Virus record (IMG/VR): IMGVR_UViG_3300030107_002948
Coordinates: 1-25,180 of that record
Strand: one strand, 5' to 3'
DNA length: 25,180 bases
Source of the DNA: a virus
Shown here: positions 19,590 through 25,180 of the stretch, piece after piece
Layout: each line of letters begins with the position of its first letter
Position numbering within the stretch: position 1 is the first letter of the stretch
Translations under genes and position numbers: made by a program
The notes under the pieces: model-generated
The model's input: the letters and a program-made list of their open reading frames with translations, nothing else
Database searches by the model: none
What the model was told of the DNA's origin: nothing

Positions 19590-22500
19590 TAATGTTACAG
19601 TAACCCCAGCAGGTTCCAAGATGGTGTTTGCTTCGGGAAGTACAGATTTACTTACACTATCAGGAAATGTTTCTGGTAGCGATGCTAGTTTAGGTTACTT
19701 AACTCTTTCTAATAATGCCGCTGCATCAACTACAGGTTTTTGGATAGTTAATAATAATGCTTCTTCAGTAGGAGGTAATCAATATGCAAATTTAGCATTT
19801 TCCTCTGCTGATGCTTCAATGATTAAATTTTACAAAGGTAGTGGTTCTGACGGAACTACTGCTCTAGATAACTTCACTATTTACTCAGAAGGTGATGGCT
19901 CAATGGCGCAGTTTGAGTGGAGAGGTTCTGGAAAGATGACCCTTCTCTCAGGAGGTAATGTTGGTATAAATACATCTACACCCGGTGAAAAACTTCATGT
20001 ACAAGGTACAGCACGTATTACAGGTAAGACAGCTATAGGTAGTACAACTGCTCCTACTCTGGATGGTGTTAGTATATCTAATACAATTCAAGTGGCAGAA
20101 AAGTCCAGTATATCTGGTCCTGCGGGCGCAGGATGGGGAACCTTCTGGGTTTCTGGTTCTACTCCTAATGTTCCTATGTTTACGGACGATGCTGGAACTA
20201 CTATTCAGTTAGGTGCAGGAGGAGGCACGTTTGGTGGTTCCTTATCTGACAATTATATCCCTATTGGTACAGCTGCTGACACTATAGGCAACTTCGTTTT
20301 AGGTTTAACTGAAAATAATGGTATTTGGATTGGAAGTGACCCTTCTTCAGTTACAGATACTGCTACTGGAAGTGTAGCATTAGGTATAACAGCACTAGAT
20401 TCAGTAACTACAGGAGATGGAAATACAGCTATAGGAAGAGGTGCAGGAACTGCTATTAATACTGGTGAATATAATACATTTGTAGGACATAAGGCTGGAG
20501 AGCAAGCTACAACATCAAATTATAATAATTTCTTTGGTAATCTAGCTGGTTATTCAGGAACTAGAGGTAATCAAAATAATGCTTTTGGTTATTACGCACT
20601 GTCTATTAATCAAGGTGATAATAATGTAGCTATGGGTCATAATGCTATGCAAGGAGAAGCCGGTGTCTCTACTTCTGATTCTATAGGTATAGGTGCATAT
20701 GCATTAAGAAATGTTTCAGGAACAGCTTCTCATAACGTAGCTGTAGGATATGGAGCTTTACAAGGTCCCGGTGCTGGTACGACAGCATCTTATAATACAG
20801 CTGTGGGAAGAAGTGCAGGAGATGGAACTACAACAGGTCACAGTAATGTATATATGGGATATAAAGCAGGTTATACCAATACTACTTATACAGGAAACGT
20901 TTACATTGGTTTTGAAGCAGGTTATGCTAACCAAATGAACCTTAACACATTTATAGGATGGAATGCTGGTAGATATGCTACAGGAGTCCAAAAATCTGTG
21001 TTTATAGGTTCTAATGCTGCTGGTGCAGATGCGGCTACTGGAGATGACAATACAATTGTAGGTTATAAAGCGGGTTATGACTTAACTAGTGGATATAGTA
21101 ATGTAATAATGGGTTATGCTACTGCTGAAAATATAACAGAAGGACATACAAATACTCTTCTTGGAATGCGAGCAGGTGATTCAATTAATACTGGTAATAG
21201 CAACACAGCTATCGGCTATAAAGCAGGAGCTAATGTTACTACCGGTACAGGGAATGTATTCATTGGGTTTGAAGCTGGGGACAACACAGACCACGACACC
21301 GAATCCGATAAACTAGTTATAGCTAATACTAATACTACATCTCCATTAATAGGAGGAGACTTCTCAAGTGGTGGAACACTTACATTCATAACATCAGGTA
21401 ATGCACCATATTCCACTGTATTTAAACACAGCCAAGTGTCAAGTGGTGGAGAAGATGGTATAGCTATTGACGCTCGTGAACCTAGATTAAGTTTAATAAA
21501 TAGACGTGATACAGATGAGACATGGAAAATAATGGCAAACAACGGTAACTCATCATTACAAATCGCTAAAGATAGTCAGTTAGTAAAAGCTATATTTAGT
21601 CCTGATGATGGTGGTGGTGTTACATTTGGTATTGCGGCAGCTGCCGCTACATCCGGTATAGCTATAGCACAAGGTGCATCTATGTCTTTTGATAACACTA
21701 CTACTAACCGTATTTATAGAACAGGTAGCGACATGTCGTATTTATCTAACGAATTACACTACTTTAATAATCCAGTCAAAGTTGACGGTAATCTTGCTAC
21801 AGCTTCTTTAGGACAAGCATTAGAATTTGCTGATAGAGATGATTTATTAATTAGAGGTACTGCAAGTTATGATATGGAAATAACTGCACCTCAAGATGTA
21901 GCCTTTGGTATAGATTCTGATGATAACGAAACAACACACGCGTTTTTGTGGAAAAAAGACACCAAAACACCATCAAGTGCTGGAACACAATTAATGAGGT
22001 TACAGGAAGATGGTAAATTAGGTTTAGGTACAACACCAACTGAACTATTCCACGTTTATAGTGCTTCTACTAATACAATGGCTTTATTTGAGTCTGGTGA
22101 TAATACAGCATCAATTAGATTAAAAGACCCCAATTCTACACAATATATTCATACTAATGCTTCAATATTATCATTGGGACCTCAGACAAGCGTACACGCA
22201 GGAAATATAAATATTAATTCAAGTGGTTACTTAGGCATAGGCACAACTACACCTGAAGGAGTTCTCCATACTGCTAATAATTCAGGAGTTAATATATTCC
22301 AAAGAAGTAATGACTCTGCATCTTATGGAACTAATTTGTATATTAGAAAGTCAAGAGGAACTGTAGGCAGTGAGAGTAATACACAAGATGGAGATATGAT
22401 AGGTCAAATAGGCTTTAGTCCATATTATGGAGATTATGATAATTATGCAGCTTCTATTTCAGCTAAGGTAACTGGAACATTAGCAGCAGATACAACGCCC

Positions 22501-23319
22501 GGTTATTTAGCTTTTTCAACAGCAGCAGCTGGAGCTAATACTGTTTCCCAAAGGATGTGTATAGATGCTGCCGGTAATGTAGGAATCGCTACAACTGCAC
22601 CAGCTCAGAAACTACACGTAGAGGGAGGATTTAGATTCCGTGATGGTAACTCATCATCTCAGCGATTAGAAGGTTATGGATGGAACGATAACTTTGCTTT
22701 AGTAGTAAGTGGTACTGATGCATTAGGTTTAGCTGGAGGAACGCCGGGTGTTAGATTCTTAGACCAATCAGCTAACGTACATTTAACTATTCAGGAAACA
22801 GGAACTAATAGTGCCCTCCTTTCAGGAGCCGACAGTGCAGGACTTTATTTTGCTACTCAATCAGGAACTAGATTAGAACTAACAGGAAATAATATTATAA
22901 AAACAGGACAGACTATTGATAATGCACAGGTATATTCTAATGGTGCTGTTAATACAGCAACTTCTGCAAGACAAGTTTATGTAGTAGAAGCTGTAGCAGA
23001 CCCGGGACAAGCTGGTGCTACATTCACCACTACACTTAATTTACCAGACGGTAATGAAGGAGGGGAAAGATTTACGGTAACTTGTATAGCTGTAGGAAAT
23101 TTCAAACCACCCGGTGTAGTTTTAACAGGTTCAGTAGTACTTGGTGGTACCTTTATAAATGGTACCAATTTCGTGTCCCCTACTATAACTTCGTTTACAG
23201 GAGCTACTGCTGCAAACACAAGTGTCATGCAAGTAAAAACATATAACTTTACATGGGTAGCAGCTCAACATGGGGTATCTAGTGTAGGTGGATGGGTCTA
23301 TACCGTTAATACGATGTGA
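19582..23319 (+). CDS. Second giant fibre with beta-solenoid repeats (1245 aa)
   Basis: A 1245-aa Gly/Thr/Asn-rich protein overlapping the first fibre gene by 8 nt. After a start with VGINTSTP, residues about 264-573 hold roughly eighteen repeats of 15-20 residues with the pattern N-(T/V)-x-(I/V/M)-G-x2-A-G, such as NTAIGYKAG and NVFIGFEAG, as in the head domains of trimeric autotransporter adhesins. Later parts return to VGIGTT-type shaft motifs (LGLGTTPT, YLGIGTTTP, VGIATTAP). The end is a distinct beta domain (about 1140-1245). It probably forms a second receptor-binding or side fibre together with the 1627-aa protein. Confidence 0.75.
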   Translation: MADNVTVTPAGSKMVFASGSTDLLTLSGNVSGSDASLGYLTLSNNAAASTTGFWIVNNNASSVGGNQYANLAFSSADASMIKFYKGSGSDGTTALDNFTIYSEGDGSMAQFEWRGSGKMTLLSGGNVGINTSTPGEKLHVQGTARITGKTAIGSTTAPTLDGVSISNTIQVAEKSSISGPAGAGWGTFWVSGSTPNVPMFTDDAGTTIQLGAGGGTFGGSLSDNYIPIGTAADTIGNFVLGLTENNGIWIGSDPSSVTDTATGSVALGITALDSVTTGDGNTAIGRGAGTAINTGEYNTFVGHKAGEQATTSNYNNFFGNLAGYSGTRGNQNNAFGYYALSINQGDNNVAMGHNAMQGEAGVSTSDSIGIGAYALRNVSGTASHNVAVGYGALQGPGAGTTASYNTAVGRSAGDGTTTGHSNVYMGYKAGYTNTTYTGNVYIGFEAGYANQMNLNTFIGWNAGRYATGVQKSVFIGSNAAGADAATGDDNTIVGYKAGYDLTSGYSNVIMGYATAENITEGHTNTLLGMRAGDSINTGNSNTAIGYKAGANVTTGTGNVFIGFEAGDNTDHDTESDKLVIANTNTTSPLIGGDFSSGGTLTFITSGNAPYSTVFKHSQVSSGGEDGIAIDAREPRLSLINRRDTDETWKIMANNGNSSLQIAKDSQLVKAIFSPDDGGGVTFGIAAAAATSGIAIAQGASMSFDNTTTNRIYRTGSDMSYLSNELHYFNNPVKVDGNLATASLGQALEFADRDDLLIRGTASYDMEITAPQDVAFGIDSDDNETTHAFLWKKDTKTPSSAGTQLMRLQEDGKLGLGTTPTELFHVYSASTNTMALFESGDNTASIRLKDPNSTQYIHTNASILSLGPQTSVHAGNININSSGYLGIGTTTPEGVLHTANNSGVNIFQRSNDSASYGTNLYIRKSRGTVGSESNTQDGDMIGQIGFSPYYGDYDNYAASISAKVTGTLAADTTPGYLAFSTAAAGANTVSQRMCIDAAGNVGIATTAPAQKLHVEGGFRFRDGNSSSQRLEGYGWNDNFALVVSGTDALGLAGGTPGVRFLDQSANVHLTIQETGTNSALLSGADSAGLYFATQSGTRLELTGNNIIKTGQTIDNAQVYSNGAVNTATSARQVYVVEAVADPGQAGATFTTTLNLPDGNEGGERFTVTCIAVGNFKPPGVVLTGSVVLGGTFINGTNFVSPTITSFTGATAANTSVMQVKTYNFTWVAAQHGVSSVGGWVYTVNTM
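20371..21300 (+). repeat. Coding repeat array: about 18 beta-solenoid units
   Basis: About eighteen 45-60 nt units, each encoding one G-x2-AG turn. The sequence between units varies, so this is a protein repeat rather than a DNA satellite or CRISPR array. Confidence 0.7.
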
Positions 23320-23330
23320 TTTTAACCAAA

Positions 23331-23407
23331 CCTTTAAATACTATCAACGATTAATTTTATAACTATGTACGACGTATGGCACGAGCCAGCGAAGTGAGGT
23401 ATATAAT
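23331..23407 (+). promoter_or_regulatory. Promoter and leader of 119-aa virion-type gene
   Basis: CCTTTAAATAC (23331-23341) is followed by a likely start near 23362-23366 and a leader of about 45 nt with SD GAGGT 8 nt before the ATG at 23408. It shows that the genes after the second fibre can be transcribed on their own. Confidence 0.55.
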
Positions 23408-23767
23408 ATGGCAAATTTTAAATCAGCACAACTAGTCACAGGTTCAGTAGCAAAGTCAGGAACATCTGAAGTAACTTTAATAGCTGCAATGGATGTCAAA
23501 AACGAAGACCGAGTGTCTTTTCAATTTTATAACGACGATGCAGATTCTGGGGGCGATGTAGTCAAAGTTTATGGAAGGTTGGGAGCAACCGCAGGAACTT
23601 TAGGCTCAGCATCAGAATGGACACAAATAGGCGATAACATCACGGTTAGTGGTGGAGCAAGTATGTTAAAATCAATAGCAACCACAGGTTTATATTGGGT
23701 TGGGGCTACAGTTACCCCTGCTACTGGTAGTGATAACATTACTTACGCAATGCTAGTTCAGGCTTAG
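23408..23767 (+). CDS. Small virion-type beta protein (119 aa)
   Basis: A 119-aa Gly/Thr/Val-rich beta protein with regular strands (SAQLVTGSVAKSGTSEVTLI, RVSFQFYNDD, GLYWVGATVTPATGSDN). It has its own TATA box and an SD (GAGGT). Placed between two fibre genes, it may be a fibre tip, adaptor or decoration subunit. No cysteines, membrane helices or enzymatic motifs are seen. I recognise no family. Confidence 0.6.
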   Translation: MANFKSAQLVTGSVAKSGTSEVTLIAAMDVKNEDRVSFQFYNDDADSGGDVVKVYGRLGATAGTLGSASEWTQIGDNITVSGGASMLKSIATTGLYWVGATVTPATGSDNITYAMLVQA

Positions 23768-23771
23768 GTAG

Positions 23772-25180
23772 ATGACAACAGTAACTTGGTATTCTGACGG
23801 TAATCACGACTGGGACGCAACCAACGCTTGGAATACTCAAGCAGACGGTGGTGGTACCGCAGGAAATCCAGACACTTCAGATGACCATGCAATAATTCAG
23901 AATGGTGACACTGTAACTCTTACGGGAGACGAAGAAACTGGTTCGTTGTTTATTGATGATACTGGAACCATCGTAGGAGGAGGTAATACTCTTACTTTAA
24001 ATGGTTCAAGCGATGATAATACATTCCGTTGGGATGGGACTATTTCAGCAGCTTCAGATTTAAATATATCTATAGAAGGTGGTGCTAATAAACATATTAA
24101 AGACAATGGTGGAACTAACAATATTAATAATTTAACTATTAATAATGCAGGTAATACTACAGAATTAGATACAGCATTAACATTAGATGGAACACTTACG
24201 ATAACCGCAGGCACATTGGATACTACAACTAGTAACTATGACCTTACAGTAACAGGAAAAACAACAATAGGGCCAGACAGTGGTGCAGCAGACCAAGCAA
24301 CATTAACTTGTAATGCTTCAACAATGAGTTTAGGTTCTACTAAGACAGATGGTTTAGGTTTGCACGTTAGGCAGGGAGGGACTTTTGTTGGAGGTTCAGG
24401 AACTCACACAATGGGAAGTCTTGGAGTAGACAATAATGCCGCAGCTAAATATACTAACACATCTGGTGTTAATACACTTAACGGACATTCCAATGATTCT
24501 ACAAGAGTTATAATTGGAGGTGCACTTTCTACTTGCACAGCGGCAGGAACTATAACTATTACTTATGCTGGAGGTGGTTATAATTTTCAAAACGGCAATG
24601 CAGCATTGATTAACAATTTAACATTAAATAGTAATGTTACAGCAAACCTTTCAGCAGCTACTTCCATTACAGGTGACCTTACAATATCTCAAGGAACGCT
24701 TACTACAACAGCAAGTGATTACGCACTTACAGTAACAGGAACAGTAACTTTAGCAGCTGGAGATTTATTCTTAAATGCTTCAGAAGCTACTATTGGCGGT
24801 TTTTCAGTAACTGGCGATGGAGAAATGACAGGGACAACTCACGCAAATGGATTAATAGTTCTTGGTAATTGGCGTTCAGCTGGTAGTAGATTTAACAATG
24901 CAGATGGTAAAGTAGTATTCAAAGGTACAAGTGGAGGAACAATCGCTATGAATGGTGCAGGAGGCACAGGTGAAGGATTTTATGATGTTGAGATTAATAT
25001 TGCAGGGCAAACTTACACTGTGAGTGAATGGGATTTAACAGGCATTGAAAATAATCTTACAATAACGGCAGGAACATTAGATACAGATTCCAGTAATAAT
25101 AGGGCACTTACAGTAGGAAAACAAATAAGTATAGCAAGTGGAGCAACATTAAATTGTAATGCTTCAACGATTACTAATGG
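23772..25180 (+). CDS. Third fibre / beta-helix adhesin, cut by right edge (470 aa seen)
   Basis: An open frame from the ATG at 23772 to the end of the window, with no stop. The start (MTTVTWYSDGNHDWDATNAWNT) is typical of beta-helix adhesin and autotransporter-like passenger proteins. The body repeats units such as LTITAGTLDT and LTISQGTLTT, each with a following LTVTG strand, at least three times, and is rich in Asn, Thr and Gly. It lies 4 nt after the 119-aa gene and probably shares its promoter. No clear SD. It is likely a further fibre or host-binding protein; its end is not visible. Confidence 0.7.
   Translation, partial: MTTVTWYSDGNHDWDATNAWNTQADGGGTAGNPDTSDDHAIIQNGDTVTLTGDEETGSLFIDDTGTIVGGGNTLTLNGSSDDNTFRWDGTISAASDLNISIEGGANKHIKDNGGTNNINNLTINNAGNTTELDTALTLDGTLTITAGTLDTTTSNYDLTVTGKTTIGPDSGAADQATLTCNASTMSLGSTKTDGLGLHVRQGGTFVGGSGTHTMGSLGVDNNAAAKYTNTSGVNTLNGHSNDSTRVIIGGALSTCTAAGTITITYAGGGYNFQNGNAALINNLTLNSNVTANLSAATSITGDLTISQGTLTTTASDYALTVTGTVTLAAGDLFLNASEATIGGFSVTGDGEMTGTTHANGLIVLGNWRSAGSRFNNADGKVVFKGTSGGTIAMNGAGGTGEGFYDVEINIAGQTYTVSEWDLTGIENNLTITAGTLDTDSSNNRALTVGKQISIASGATLNCNASTITN

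Overview
The window reads as part of the genome of a tailed virus with an HK97-type head (Caudoviricetes) that infects an archaeon. The archaeal signs are TATA boxes of the form CTTTATATAG about 25-30 nt before many starts, first genes whose ATG falls at the expected transcription start (leaderless), and Shine-Dalgarno (SD) sites such as GGAGGT and GGTGAT before downstream genes. The virus signs are a large terminase, portal, prohead protease/scaffold, decoration protein and major capsid protein in canonical order, followed by very large fibre genes. A marine host such as Poseidoniales (Marine Group II) would suit the low GC, the GCMD-x-x-A-x-NY repeats and the fibre style, but this is inference.

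Region 1-3473, minus strand: a block of mostly very small genes (23-104 aa), many under 60 aa, driven by a family of near-identical promoters. Four copies of a 20-bp inverted repeat, three of them at exactly the same distance from the TATA box, look like operators of one regulon. Two stretches (about 1-283 and 1280-1766) have promoters of this family but almost no coding capacity and many stem-loops; I read them as candidate structured viral RNAs. Recognisable proteins include two zinc-ribbon miniproteins, a one-helix membrane peptide and a GIY-YIG-like nuclease.

Region 3474-3846: divergent control region with a CG-rich block, direct and inverted repeats and an AT-rich stretch.

Region 3847-8552, plus strand: a MazG/DUF1599-like protein with a Cys-rich tail and a RecB/Cas4-like Fe-S nuclease; then an operon of a repeat-bearing, sequon-rich membrane protein, a three-helix membrane protein and small basic proteins; then a second sequon-rich membrane protein with its own promoter and a folded leader.

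Region 8549-14634: head module (candidate small terminase, large terminase, portal, protease with probable nested scaffold, decoration protein, major capsid protein), closed by a hairpin terminator.

Region 14706-25180: two giant fibre/adhesin proteins (1627 and 1245 aa), a 119-aa virion-type protein and a third repeat-rich fibre that runs off the right edge. No tail tube, tape-measure or neck genes follow the capsid gene here, so they must lie elsewhere.
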